Shown: piece by piece, positions 1-11,500 of the stretch | Layout: each line of letters starts with the position of its first letter | How positions within the stretch are numbered: position 1 is the stretch's first letter | Source of the DNA: Manduca sexta | Lineage: Eukaryota > Arthropoda > Insecta > Lepidoptera > Sphingidae | Length of the DNA stretch: 64,000 nucleotides | Assembly (NCBI RefSeq): GCF_014839805.1 | Contig: NC_051126.1 | Coordinates: 7,696,609-7,760,608 of the forward strand | Direction of reading: 5' to 3' | Program-made: the position numbers and the translations under genes | The notes under the pieces: model-generated | Database searches by the model: none | Seen by the model: only the letters and a program-made list of their open reading frames with translations | Told to the model about the DNA's origin: nothing

Positions 1-344
1 CATGTTACGCACGTAGCTATATTTTAATATAAAATTTCAAATTCGTTCATCTTCTACTTACATCAAAAAATAAATGTACAACCCACAAGTTATTAATTGA
101 ATTATACATTATATTTATTTATTTATATTATAAAACAATACGCTTTTCACAAATAAGATGGGATAGAAATAAATACGTACCGATATTGTAATGTTTTAAT
201 GTTTTAGTATATTATGCAGTGGATTTGAAAATTCATTAAATTATAATTTATTCAAAATAAAGCTTACATCGACGATAAAAGCCAAAAAACCAAAACTATT
301 GAAACAAACCTTTTTAACGGATTTTATTGAGGTCCTTTATTTGA

Positions 345-515
345 TTCCGTTCTCTTGACGTTTCGAAGTCTGCAACCTTCATGTTCATGGAGCGGACTGA
401 GGTTTTGGTCTTCCAAAGTCATAGTTACAATATCAGTTGTTGACGATAATAATGTTGATTGTAAAATAGTTTTATTTCAATGTCTAACATTCGCGTAAAC
501 ATAAGAAATAATTAT
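345..515. repeat. Dispersed repeat fragment, unidentified family
   Basis: Two pieces recur elsewhere in the window. The stretch with TGACGTTTCGAAGTCTGCA (about 357-375) resembles 38992-39040. The stretch around 466-512, with 'tttcaatgtctaacatt', recurs nearly unchanged at about 24402-24448. I infer an old retroelement fragment; the family cannot be named from sequence alone. Positions 1-344 and 516-646 show nothing else recognisable. Confidence 0.45.
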
Positions 516-659
516 GCAAACCAAAACAAATCATAACAAACTTAACTGTTGCTTTTCCTTCAACTAGTGTGCAGTCGTACAGTATTATTAAAGTCGATGC
601 CGTTCTTAAACACAATTTATCGGTTTCAACAAACATTAAAAAAATCATAATTCACATCC

Positions 660-925
660 GACTGCCTCGGTGGCGTAGTTGTATTGAATGTCCGGTACAA
701 TAGCGCTCTGAGGTCCTGGGTTCGAATCCCGGGTCGGGCAAAGTGATATTTGGGTTTTTCTGCTCAGTATCAGCCCGGAGTCTGGAATTTGTGCCCGATA
801 TGGCGATAGGCTCGCCCCTGTCACATCATGGGACGGAACATACTTGGCGAAAAGTGGGTGCCCTAGTTGCGCCTCTGCATACCCCTTCGGGGATAAATGC
901 GTGATGTTATGTATGTATGTTATGT
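660..925 (+). mobile_element. tRNA-derived SINE, full-length copy with target-site duplication
   Basis: The 5' part carries RNA polymerase III promoter boxes of tRNA type: an A box around TGGCGTAGTTG (671-681) and a B box GGGTTCGAATCCC (718-730). The 3' end runs into short TATG repeats. The copy is flanked by a perfect 13-bp direct duplication ATAATTCACATCC at 647-659 and 926-938, the mark of target-primed insertion. It is nearly identical to the copy at 35080-35346, so it is probably young. A minus-strand frame across it is not a real gene. Confidence 0.88.
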
Positions 926-1200
926 ATAATTCACATCCACATATCCGCAATCGTCTGAACAAAAAGTAAATAAACCGTCCCATGGGTGAAACTAGTCAAA
1001 AACTGAATTTATTGCTGGTTTGCAGAGTAAAGAACGGACATCCATCACTCGTATCACGTAATCGGATCTTTTGCCCGCATGTCCCGATACATTCCAGCCT
1101 ATTCCGTTTGACGTGAGGCCTTTTCCCTAATACTTCCCTTTGAAATACCAACATTGCTGAAAAGTTTAAGGAAACAGATATAAATCTGCGCGTTACTTAT

Positions 1201-1545
1201 GGCGATACCTCAAGGTCCATTTTCATACATTTTGTTTCGGCTTTAATCTGGGTAACTAAACAAGTATTGGCAAGTAAAGAATTTAAATTCACGTCTAGTT
1301 AGTGATTAGTTCTCGCAGTTGAAAGAAAAACGTAAAATAATTAATAATCATGGATATTTCGGCCTTTAAAATTTAATATGACGAAATTTTAAAGGCAGAA
1401 ATATCCATGATTATTAATTATTTTTACGTTTTTCTTTCAACTGCGAGAACTAATCACTAACTAGAGGTTTTACTGCCAATACTTGTTTAGTTACCCAGAT
1501 TAAAGCCGAAACAAAATGTATGAAAATGGACCTTGAGGTATCGCC
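1201..1545. mobile_element. Foldback (palindromic) MITE, copy 1, TTAT target duplication
   Basis: Almost the whole 345 bp is one inverted repeat folding around a loop of about 9 nt near 1373-1381. The ends are GGCGATACCTCAAGG and its exact reverse complement, flanked by TTAT at 1197-1200 and 1546-1549. The right arm has lost a short piece between 'ctaga' and 'tgccaatac'. Three related copies lie at 16220-16542, 29058-29356 and 58547-58774. The TTAA/TTAT target suggests mobilisation by a piggyBac-like transposase (inference). No protein is encoded. Confidence 0.88.
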
Positions 1546-1549
1546 TTAT

Positions 1550-3179
1550 ACAACATTTATTATATTTGCCCCAATCGTTAATTTCACATACATACCAAAA
1601 GCACTTTTGTAAACAATTCATTATCAGCTAGGATGACCATTGTCCACTGCTCAATATATCCTACAGTTTTTTAGACCTTCCTGTTACTTAACTAATAAGT
1701 AATTGTGATAATTACTGTGGCACAATTAATATTTCCGTTGCATTAAGAGGTCATCTACAGCAAAAACAAAACAACAACCAATGGGTGTAGTTTGACGCGA
1801 GTCGATTTGTGCGACAGATGCATAAGAACGGACATATTCCTTGTATATTGTGAATGGTTATAATATAATATTGACAAAATTTAATTTATTTAAAAATAGA
1901 AATGTATTCTCTTGAGCACAATCGTAACCTTGATTTATTGAATGTTCTTCTGATTGATTCTTATGACTGTATCGGCTTTTTCTTATATATTTCGATAAAA
2001 TTGTATACCTGTAATTATAATTAATAAGAATATTATTTACTTCCAAAGCCTTTACATACTGTGCTAGTTCATTGGATAATATTCGTTACAAATTTGAGCT
2101 ACATATTTTAGATACGTAAGGGGATCATGAATATCCTGAGATGAATGCCGGCAGCAATATCATAATTTACACGATATTAAAATGATACATCAAATTGCAG
2201 TCTCCTTATTGGCGTATATTAAAAATTCAATTCCTTCCTTTAACTTTATTACATTCAGTTTACCGGGTGCCATTAAGCGAGCGTTTTATTAATGTCGGTC
2301 CGATTTTCATTTTCGCGTCGTGGGGAAGCGCGACCAAATTGCTTTACAATATAATTACAGAACACCATTGTTCCGGAATCCGTTGTCATTGCTTCGATTT
2401 ACATTCACAATGGAAACGATTTTGCGTTTGTTAGAATGTAGGTATTTTTGAATATAATTCATGAGAACTGAAATTAAAATATTTTATAATATGTAGATAC
2501 GAAAACTGATTTATATAAGTTTGTAAATAACGCAAAGACGTAAATGTCCCGTTTTAGTTCAATAACTATAAAATTTCTAAACCCAAATTTTAATATGTTT
2601 TCAACAGCGTTTATCCATATTTTAAGAAATGTAGACCGTATATTTACTTTTAGAATTTCAAACCGCTCTAAGCTACAAAATCGACTATATAAAACTTAAT
2701 ATACTTTTTTAAATATTCTTTTTTATTAAATTAATTTAATAATAAAACATAATTTACGCATTTTAAATATCTCTAACGTAGAAACGTGTAATCGCCTTTT
2801 ATATCCCAAGCTGATAAAAATGAAGGTTTCTTATATGTCTTTTACTATTACCACGCCCGCCTCGCCTTGATGTTATAAAGACATGCTAAGAAAAGTATTT
2901 TATCAAAATATTCATAAGGTATTCCTTTCTTGCTGACAAAGATTCTTAAGAACACCGGTGGATTCGCCTTTCAAATACAAACAAAAACCTATAGCACGTA
3001 GGTAAATTTTATTTTCACTAAGTAGGTGTTTTGGTTACACTGACAATTAAGTAAGAAAAGCCTAAAACTACTTAATTAAGAATTAATAAAAACTAAACAA
3101 ATTAAACTCATAATATTACCGAAAGCATAAACTTATGTTTAGGAATTCCGCTATTATCTTACAAAATGTAAAAATTATT
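1550..3179. other. Intergenic, nothing recognised
   Basis: AT-rich sequence with only short open frames (for example 2195-2434 plus and 1858-2046 minus). They lack splice context, codon bias or a recognisable protein pattern. No RNA gene or clear repeat was seen. Confidence 0.5.
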
Positions 3180-3385
3180 TGCTCGATGGCGTAGTTGTAT
3201 TACGGTACGACTGCAGTGCTAAAGTCTCGATTTTGGTCCCTCGGTCACGCAAAATGATACTGGGCTTTCTAGTCGATATCAACCCAGAATATCAACATTA
3301 TGGGACAAGATACGGCAGAAAGTGAGTACCAGTTGCGCCTTTACTTACCCCTTTGGGGATAAAAGGCGTGAGTATGTTTGTGTAC
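3180..3385 (+). repeat. Degraded copy of the tRNA-derived SINE
   Basis: The A-box region GATGGCGTAGTTGTATTACG (about 3185-3204), a decayed B-box region, and the 3' part 'agttgcgcctttacttaccc' with 'ggggataaaaggcgtgag' match the SINE at 660-925 with many changes and a deletion. No duplication of the target was recognised, so the copy is old. Confidence 0.7.
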
Positions 3386-5068
3386 GTGAAAATCAAATAT
3401 GCACTCTTCCTTTGACCTATCACCACTAATACAGTAAAACATTCACGCGTTAGACGCTCTTCATCGCCGTAACAGATAAGATTAACAATACTACGTCTCA
3501 TTTTGTTCATAAATAAATTACCTTATATTTCAAAAGTGAAAGTAACCCGAACGCCTACTGAACGAGCTCCGAAACTCCAACCATGATCCGCTAAATCTGA
3601 TTATGCAAAACCCAGACCTAGATAATTTCCATATACATTCGCATAGTGTCGCCGAATAACATTTGAATTATGATAATATATGCGCTGAGTTTTGTATAAA
3701 AACACGCTTTTGGTTTCACTAAAGATCTTTATTTCTTATATTACATATAAAGTTATGTACATCATTTCAAACAACATTTTACATTTCGTTATAATCTAAT
3801 TATAATATATTACAATACTAACAGTAACCACATATATGTGATCGTGTGTCGCAGCTACGATTTAACTAAATACATAATATTAATGAGAGGTGTTCACTTT
3901 GAAGTTCGCAGTATAGGTACCAGACAAGAACTTAAATAGTTTAGTCGGTCATCTTGTACATAGCAGACTGATATATCCCCATTTGAATTTTGAGGTATAG
4001 GCCTCAACTCTCTGAGCATTGGAATAATATAAACCAGGTTAATATCAATATGCTTGAAGAGACCCAAAACAGACTTAGAACAGCATTTTGTTACTAATAT
4101 TCGGTAAAACAAAAAATAAATAATAACAAAATTGCAAAAAATCTTTACGTTTACTAAATCACCATTAATATAAATGTCATATAATTTAATCGAAGATATC
4201 CCAACATAAGATTACATAAATTATAAATATAAAATATTTTTGGTAGCCAACAGGATGTTTGCCAACCGAATTATAATGGCAAATAAAGTACAATTATTCC
4301 CGAAGCAAATGAATAAGCGAAGGAGGAAATATTATTTGTACAAATTAATTTATTTACAGCTTTAAATGTTGGCACTACACGGTATAACAGGTTATTACGT
4401 TGTACATCTCGGTGAAGGATTTGGTTTGGATTAAATCGATTACACTCGCAACATGCAACTGCAATAATGCGTACTTATTCTAGCGTAATTTGTAACATCG
4501 TTTTATATACACGGCACATATTATGTTAAATAATATCACTACGTAAACGAATATAACATGTCAGTGCTTTTAAATATTTACACATAAACCTAACTACGAA
4601 GAAATAAGGTACTCAAAACCATTACGTTAAAATATACTTCAAGTATAGTGAGCTTCTTGTTACACCATGATTTATTAATTAAAAGCCATTTATTTTCTGA
4701 GATTAAATTTCATTATAACTTTTTTATATGGTGAAAATTGTCTTTTCTATTTAACGTGCAACAAATAACACATTCCTATATTTTCTTGAGCGCTCACGTT
4801 ATATCACTAGTTCATTACCCACAAAAATCTTCATTCTATTAATCACTTTAATCGTTGTTGCATTCACAAGCCTTCCGAAATCTATTGCTTGTACCTGACA
4901 AAAGAAAGAATCTAATCTTAAATCGGCTTGATCGATGTAAGCCCCGGATTGATTCAGTCTGTTCCACTTAATTCATTCACTTTTATCAATCAATTTCTGT
5001 CTTGTCCCCAGGAAAGACAGTAATTTCGACCGAAGTGATTCATTCATTATACTACCTGACGTGGTTCG
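3386..5068. other. Intergenic or 3' flank of the exon at 5069-5383
   Basis: AT-rich, with short chance open frames (3894-4112 minus and others). If the minus-strand exon next to it is terminal, its 3' untranslated region would lie here. I could not single out a poly(A) signal among the many AATAAA-like strings. Confidence 0.35.
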
Positions 5069-5383
5069 TTATAAGTGCGCCAGTATATCAATTTCTGAAG
5101 GTGGTTGAGTGTGGGTTTCGTTGAGTGCTGTTGATCCTGAGACAGTTACTATAACTGGTTGTGCCTCGGTGTGAACTATGGTGACGAGATGATGATCGGG
5201 ATCTTTTCTTGTTCTGTGGGCTTGGGTAGAGTTTCGATAGTGTCGTCGGAGTACTTGAGGTCGAGCGGTGTGATGGTTGGGAGAGTGTCGGTGACAGTAA
5301 CGGGGGGATCGACGCGGGGCGCGCGGTATGAAGGAGGACCGCTGTACTCGGAGCCGCACCACGCTGCACCTGTTGACCCTCTG
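5069..5383 (-). CDS. Coding-like exon of an unidentified gene, apparently frameshifted, partial
   Basis: Reading the minus strand, a splice acceptor (TTTTAG at 5389-5384, with CAG three bases on) opens a GC-rich stretch unlike its AT-rich surroundings. One frame runs to a TAG at 5176-5178. It encodes a Pro/Thr/Asp-rich segment that includes GPPSYRAPRVDPP and then PLDLKYSDDTIETLPKPTEQ. GPPSY contains a PPxY motif, a common WW-domain ligand. After that stop another frame reads on just as protein-like (LVTIVHTEAQPVIVTV, then PSEIDILAHL) to a stop at 5069-5071. This suggests a one-base shift near 5180-5200 in a single coding exon, or a stop followed by a biased 3' UTR. Composition fits a disordered cytoplasmic tail, but I do not recognise the family. 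Upstream exons would lie in or beyond the adjacent N gap. Confidence 0.45.
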   Translation of the reverse strand, partial: QRVNRCSVVRLRVQRSSFIPRAPRRSPRYCHRHSPNHHTARPQVLRRHYRNSTQAHRTRKDPDHHLVTIVHTEAQPVIVTVSGSTALNETHTQPPSEIDILAHL

Positions 5384-5404
5384 CTAAAATAAACCGAAGT
5401 TGAG

Positions 5405-5904
5405 NNNNNNNNNNNNNNNNNNNNNNNNNNNNNNNNNNNNNNNNNNNNNNNNNNNNNNNNNNNNNNNNNNNNNNNNNNNNNNNNNNNNNNNNNNNNNNNN
5501 NNNNNNNNNNNNNNNNNNNNNNNNNNNNNNNNNNNNNNNNNNNNNNNNNNNNNNNNNNNNNNNNNNNNNNNNNNNNNNNNNNNNNNNNNNNNNNNNNNNN
5601 NNNNNNNNNNNNNNNNNNNNNNNNNNNNNNNNNNNNNNNNNNNNNNNNNNNNNNNNNNNNNNNNNNNNNNNNNNNNNNNNNNNNNNNNNNNNNNNNNNNN
5701 NNNNNNNNNNNNNNNNNNNNNNNNNNNNNNNNNNNNNNNNNNNNNNNNNNNNNNNNNNNNNNNNNNNNNNNNNNNNNNNNNNNNNNNNNNNNNNNNNNNN
5801 NNNNNNNNNNNNNNNNNNNNNNNNNNNNNNNNNNNNNNNNNNNNNNNNNNNNNNNNNNNNNNNNNNNNNNNNNNNNNNNNNNNNNNNNNNNNNNNNNNNN
5901 NNNN
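5405..5904. other. Assembly gap (500 N)
   Basis: Exactly 500 N, the same length as the other two gaps, so probably a placeholder of unknown size. It begins 22 bases from the acceptor of the exon at 5069-5383 and may hide part of that gene. Confidence 0.98.
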
Positions 5905-7850
5905 TTGAATTATAAACATCGTGTGGTTCTTAGTCTTTTTCAATTAAACAAATATATATTTTCTTATTTAACAAAAGGCATAAAACAGAAAACACCTATT
6001 AACTAATTATACCTTAGCACTAAATTACATTAAGTCTAGATTGCCTCTAAATAAATCTATGCAATAATTGAAATTAAACTGCAGAAACTAATCTACAAGA
6101 AACAATTAACAAAGTCTACATCTGCCTATACTTATTTGATTTATATATACAAAAAATATATTTTTAATAATGCTGAAAGACAAATAAAACATACCTGTGA
6201 ATAATAAAAAAAATTGATAAAATGATTTTTTGGCAATATAAGTTAACGTAGAACCTTGGCAAAGTGAGCCAGCGATTTGTTATTAACATTGATGACAAGA
6301 GTCTAAAGGTTGAAACTGAACACCGGAACTTTCTAATGGAAAATGCTAGTTCCCTCAAATTTGTATCCGCTTTTTATTAAGATATATAGTAACGAGATTC
6401 TGATGGTAGAATATGGGCACTTGAGCTTTCTAATGGCATATGATGTCGGAAGGGCGCATGCGTTATTGTTATTAGAAATTTCAATACTATCTCTACATAT
6501 AAAAAAAATATAACAGGCCGATGTCTGCACATTATAGACATACAAGAAAAACTTATATTACTTTTCATAGAACAACAGAATCCAAAACAAAGGTTTTTAG
6601 AATTATTGTTTTTTCGTCTGTTCATATGTTCGTACGCGCATCACAAACAAACAGTTTTGACCAATATATTGCTACAGCTCTAACCGAAAATATAAGCTAT
6701 ATTTTATCTCGGGAAAATAGAAAGCAGGTCTTTTCCCAAAAAAGACTTATTTAAGTGCGCGAAGCCGCGAGCACAACCTAGTTTATAATAAAATCAAATA
6801 ATTGTGTAGATACTTTATTACAACTGTTGACAAATAAGCAAACGGGTCCCTTTATAGTAATTGATCACCGCCCTTGAACATTTATAATACCACAAGTATA
6901 ATCGATGCTTTGCCAGTCTTTAAAGTTATTTGTTTAAGGTTTCATGTTCTAAAAGGTTTACAGTCAATTACAGCTGCTTATCGATAGAGGATAATCTATA
7001 TTTGTCTTAAGATTGTTTATATAAAATAAACAAATAGAAATACATAGACAAGAGCACCGTTATAAAGAAAAAGACTTAAAAAAAATCTTATAAACACAAA
7101 CTCCTAAGTTCACTGACATGAAATAACTGACAGGCAAATCGAAAAGCAAAGCGATTCACAAGTTTGAACGCTCTCGGGACTCGAAGATAGCAAACACAAT
7201 TCTTACGGCAGCCTCTAATTGAATATTCTCTTTGCGTAATACCGTCTTATTTCACCCTTTAAAATAAAATAAAGACTGAAAGCGAAACATGTAAATTTTA
7301 TCGAGTCTGGATGCACAACCGTCGGGCTGGCGCAGGTTTTTCTTACCAAGGTAAAAGAGGAAACTTGGCTCGTATTTTTAGCTAAAAGTTACCCTACTGC
7401 AATGCTTTACGAGAAAATACTTCAGTGACTTGCGAAACGAGTTGTAAAAGAAAGGCGTATTGTTAGGCCTGGAACTAACAAATCATTTCAACCACTACCC
7501 AAAGAATTTGGAACAGTCGGTGTCACGGAAAAGTTATTAGACCGTATACGTAACAAGCCTAACAGCAATAGAAACCCAAACTTCTTAACTTTTGTTTACA
7601 ATACATAAACGTTGCTCGTATTTTATACACAGACAATTTTGCGTCAGGATTTACTGTGAGCATTGTTTTCGATAATAATTTGAAAGGTTTGCAATATGTT
7701 CGTTATGTTTTGCTGGATGGCGTCAATTTTTGCTGACAAAATATTTCACGCGATTGCTTTATGGCAAAAGCGAACTGTCCGCTTAAAATTGTTAAATATT
7801 TGGTTTCCCAGTCAGTAATAAATTAGTTGGAAAATAGTTCTTTGTTATGA
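5905..7850. other. Intergenic, with one retroposon end
   Basis: AT-rich with no supported gene. At about 6705-6782 a minus-strand fragment ('gcgcgaagccgcgagcacaa', then 'cctagt') matches the start of the retroposon family whose plus-strand copies begin 'actagcttttgcccgcggc'. The rest shows nothing recognised. Confidence 0.5.
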
Positions 7851-7854
7851 ATAT

Positions 7855-8060
7855 ATTGCCAGTGGTAGGATATATTTATCCACAATCAGATAGCGACCAC
7901 TATACACAAGGTGTTAAAACTCACCATAGTGGCCCATGTAAGTGTTTCGCGTTCCGAGATCACCCTGTGTATATCTTTCCAAAAGGCCGGCATCGGCAGA
8001 CTGCCGTGGTAATCATCTATTCAATCGACATTCTTTACCCCATTATTTCACTATAAAAAT
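7855..8060 (+). repeat. Probable retroelement 3' fragment preceding a minisatellite
   Basis: Moderately GC-rich block ('ccagtggtaggatatattta', 'ccaccatagtggcccatgta' type text, 'ggccggcatcggcagactgc') that resembles a LINE 3' region I recall as common in lepidopteran DNA. That recollection is not verified. The array at 8080-8585 begins directly downstream and may be an expansion of this element's own tail. Confidence 0.4.
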
Positions 8061-8079
8061 ATCACTTTACCCTAATATA

Positions 8080-8585
8080 GGTGCAAACTCTTGGAACTCC
8101 ATTAGGTGCAGTGAGGTCACTTGGAACTTCAACAGGTGCAGTGAGGTCACTGGAACTCCACTTACAGTGCAGTGAGACGTAATTACCCACTTACAGGTGC
8201 AGTGAGGTCACGGGAATTACTCCACTTAGGTGCAGTGAGTCACTTTGGAATTACTAGGTGCAGTGAGGCCCACTTCTGGACCCACGATTTACATATGCAG
8301 TGAGGTCACTTACCCCATCACTCATTTTTAGTGCAAGGTCACTTTTATCATCAATTATACCAGTGAGGTCACTTTGGACCACCCTTTTTTTCGTGATTAT
8401 TAACCATCCACTTATATAGAATAATTTACACTTAAGGTCAGCTTAGGCCGGTCCCCTATTTACGACTGCCGTGAGGTCACTTTGGATACTCCATTCATTA
8501 GTCGACATTCTGTTGGACCCCACTTCACTTACTAGGTGCAGTGAGGTCACTTTGACCCCACTCCACTTACTAGGTCACTTTGCCT
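8080..8585 (+). repeat. Degenerate minisatellite, core GCAGTGAGGTCAC
   Basis: The core GCAGTGAGGTCAC, or a close variant, recurs at about 8108, 8138, 8169, 8199, 8232, 8260 and 8297, so the period is about 30 bp, with spacers like 'tttggaactccactta'. More diverged units continue through 8365 and 8473 to 8538-8550. Spacing is irregular and small indels are frequent. No coding potential is seen. The pattern may be real decay or noisy consensus of a tandem array. Confidence 0.75.
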
Positions 8586-8589
8586 CGCA

Positions 8590-11500
8590 CGTATAAAAAA
8601 TAAATAATATGATGCTATTTAAATAATGATTGGAATGTGTTTTACTGGAAAGTATAACTAAAACATGTCATCAAGCGCCATGTGTCGAGTGTGCATGCAC
8701 TAATTGCCACACTAGGCAGGTGTTGACCTCAAAGCGCGAGATCTCGCACCGACGACGACGCCAGCCATCGTTGCTATTATAAGTTCCTGCTCAGCTAATG
8801 ATATAATTATACCGCTTTATATTGATAATTAAACATACATTGTACATTGTTATTGGTTATTTGTTTATTAAAAATAAAATAGTTTAACAAAACCTTAAAT
8901 AAAAATAAGGCATATTTTCAATACTATTACTATATTAGAAATGTCTAATATTGACATCACATGTCAAATGACAAAAAGCTAGACCTATTTTATATACCAT
9001 ATATATTAAAAAAAAAAAATATTTTATTTTTATTCATTTATTTATTTACATCAACTAATATCAAGTCATGTGTTACTAATATTAAGAAATGCACTTCATG
9101 CTTGCGCAATTTGCAGCTCGTTATGGCAATATTTATATTATAATATTTACGGGCACAAGGTGAATTCCAAGTTAAACAGAATACGCATAACAATGTCACC
9201 GGCATGCCACTCTAGTTTAATCTGTTTCTCTTACTTTATCAACTAAGTTATACCCAAAGCAACAGTATTTGCTCACCGCTAGAAATTCGCGATTCGTAGT
9301 ATCCCTCTCAACTTGTATCAAGATAATCTATGTTATGACTAAAGACTTACTATTCGACCTACACCACATCGAAACAATACTTAGCGCTGCTATTTTCCAG
9401 AACACCAACACTGGTTTCATTAAAATGATTTTTAAGCCTCAATTGTTAAAGTTGAATGTTCGTTGGCTGATAAGACTAGCGGACTTATCCGCTTCGTGGG
9501 TAGTCGTTTGCCTTTCACTCTATTATTGTTGTACAGATGTAGGTGGGTAGACCGTACTTAAGCGAAGATCTCGATTTATCTAAACGTTATTGGCGAATTA
9601 TTTAGTAACATTAAATTATTGGTCTACCCAAAATAGTAATCAGTATTTAAAGATCAATTAATGGAACTAGAAAGAAGATGTATTTTTTTATTCATAAATT
9701 TCATTTTTTTTTTTGCTAAGAATTTGAACTCGGAACCTTTACTTAGGTCATAACACGATATTACTAGATTCTTTGGAACTGATTTATTATGAAATTTTAA
9801 TCAAATACTAACGGTAAAAGTACTTATAAACTTTATTTCGGAGATAAATTGGTTGTATTTCTCATATTTTAGTACTTTCGTAATGTCATCCTTTGATTTT
9901 AGACATTAATTCGACCCATTCAATTTATTTAACATTCTTTACAAGAATTACTAAATAAACTTAATCAATGTATAATAAAGAATATGACTTAAAAGTACAA
10001 AGAAATCGAATTAAAGTGTCTCTTTTATTAAGTAACGCTATATCGAGCAACGCAAAAAATGAAAGAGACCAACGCTATAAATTCCCAGGTGTAATAAACT
10101 TACAATACGGAGCATTAAAGCGTTGACAATGAAAACTTGACTCAACGATAAAAAGCTGCTGCTAATGTGAAATATTAACATAGCATGGAAAATAAACATT
10201 TTTCCGGATTTCTGGGACATTGTAATTTCTCTTTTGCTTAGTATATACGATAGAACAAAAATATAAGCAACATCCGCTTTTAAATTTCGCCTCCTTCAAA
10301 CTTAAGAGTTTGAGTAGTAATCCACCATGCTTGACGAATGGGTGTAGATGCGAGAGACGAATGAGTGTTATTAGACGATTAGTTAGTTGGCTAGTCAAAC
10401 AGGTGTTAGATTTTATACGTGAATTACTACCTATTGGGTGACGTCAGTTCTATATTTACAATTGTGCATAGCTTAGATAAGTTTACAAGTAAATTTAAAA
10501 CAGCACTAAAATATGAAATAAATTCTTAAAAAAATACTCTGCCTACACCTCGCTTACGCAAGATCTCAGTTTTTGACATTTAAAGATATAAAAATATACT
10601 TATCGAAGTGAAAATAACGACGCCTTTAATTTACAATTAAATAACAAAACGTGTGTTCTCTTAAACAAAACAAAACGTTTTGCACAAACGCGAAGCTTAT
10701 AGTAATCTTCACATTTATAGATCAAGGCAACCCGGTCTGCCAAGTTTCAATGCGCCAGATGCCGGTCTAAAAATTCAACCGTAACTTGCAGTTCACAACC
10801 ACAATAAATGAGTAAATATTAAACCAACAAAACACTCAACCAATCTTGTACCCTCAGATTTCAATCAACATGGTAAGTAATTTGATACAGCGTGTACAAT
10901 GGAAGCCGCTTCCTATATTGTTAAACCAGCTGTAGATATTGTAATGCTGGACCGAACGCATGAGCTCTGCAAACAGTTTAAATATCCGTTCGTTTGTATT
11001 CAACGCTTATATGAGAAAGTTGGACAGCTGTTGGGAATCAATTTAAGTACTATCCGAGCTTTTCGTAAATGTGTCGACAACCTACGAACAGCACACCCTT
11101 TCTACACACTTAGGGATCATAAAGGACTAAGGACTATGTAAAGAGTAGCCACTGTCTGTATAGCCCTTAATCTTAATAGTCGGTAAAATAGCCATTTTAC
11201 TTTGCTGCTATTGATTTTGCCTCTGTGAGACCACACTACCGACATAGTCTGATGATATTCTATCTTTAATCAGACTGTGTAATAAGTAACACCAAAAAAT
11301 ACAAATAAAACAGCTGTCGATTATATAATCCGCGAATATTCGCGTTTTACTAAGTAATTCCGTTCCCGTGTCAAAATCTTTCGCCCATTTTATTCTTTAT
11401 CGCACCAAGTTCAGCAAAATTTGTGGGATATAAAGCGTGTAGTGTGCAGGCTTAGCCCGGTAGGCGTTTACAAGTCGGTAGGGTAAATTGGATCCCTCGG

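Noticed and set aside
718..730. tRNA-type B boxes at 718 and 35145, and similar boxes in the other SINEs, as possible tRNA genes
   Set aside because: The sequences do not fold into a complete cloverleaf by eye, extend far beyond tRNA length and have target-site duplications, so they are SINEs.
645..983. 112-aa minus-strand open frame
   Set aside because: It lies across the SINE at 660-925 and its flanks; the sequence similarity to the 35-kb SINE explains it.
5176..5943. 255-aa minus-strand frame through gap 1 (and all frames spanning the other two gaps)
   Set aside because: Most of each frame is N; only the part outside the gap at 5176-5383 carries information.
10870..10874. ATG directly followed by a strong splice donor (GTAAGT), possible one-codon first exon
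   Set aside because: No matching downstream exon was found; a single ATG-GTAAGT can occur by chance in a region this size.
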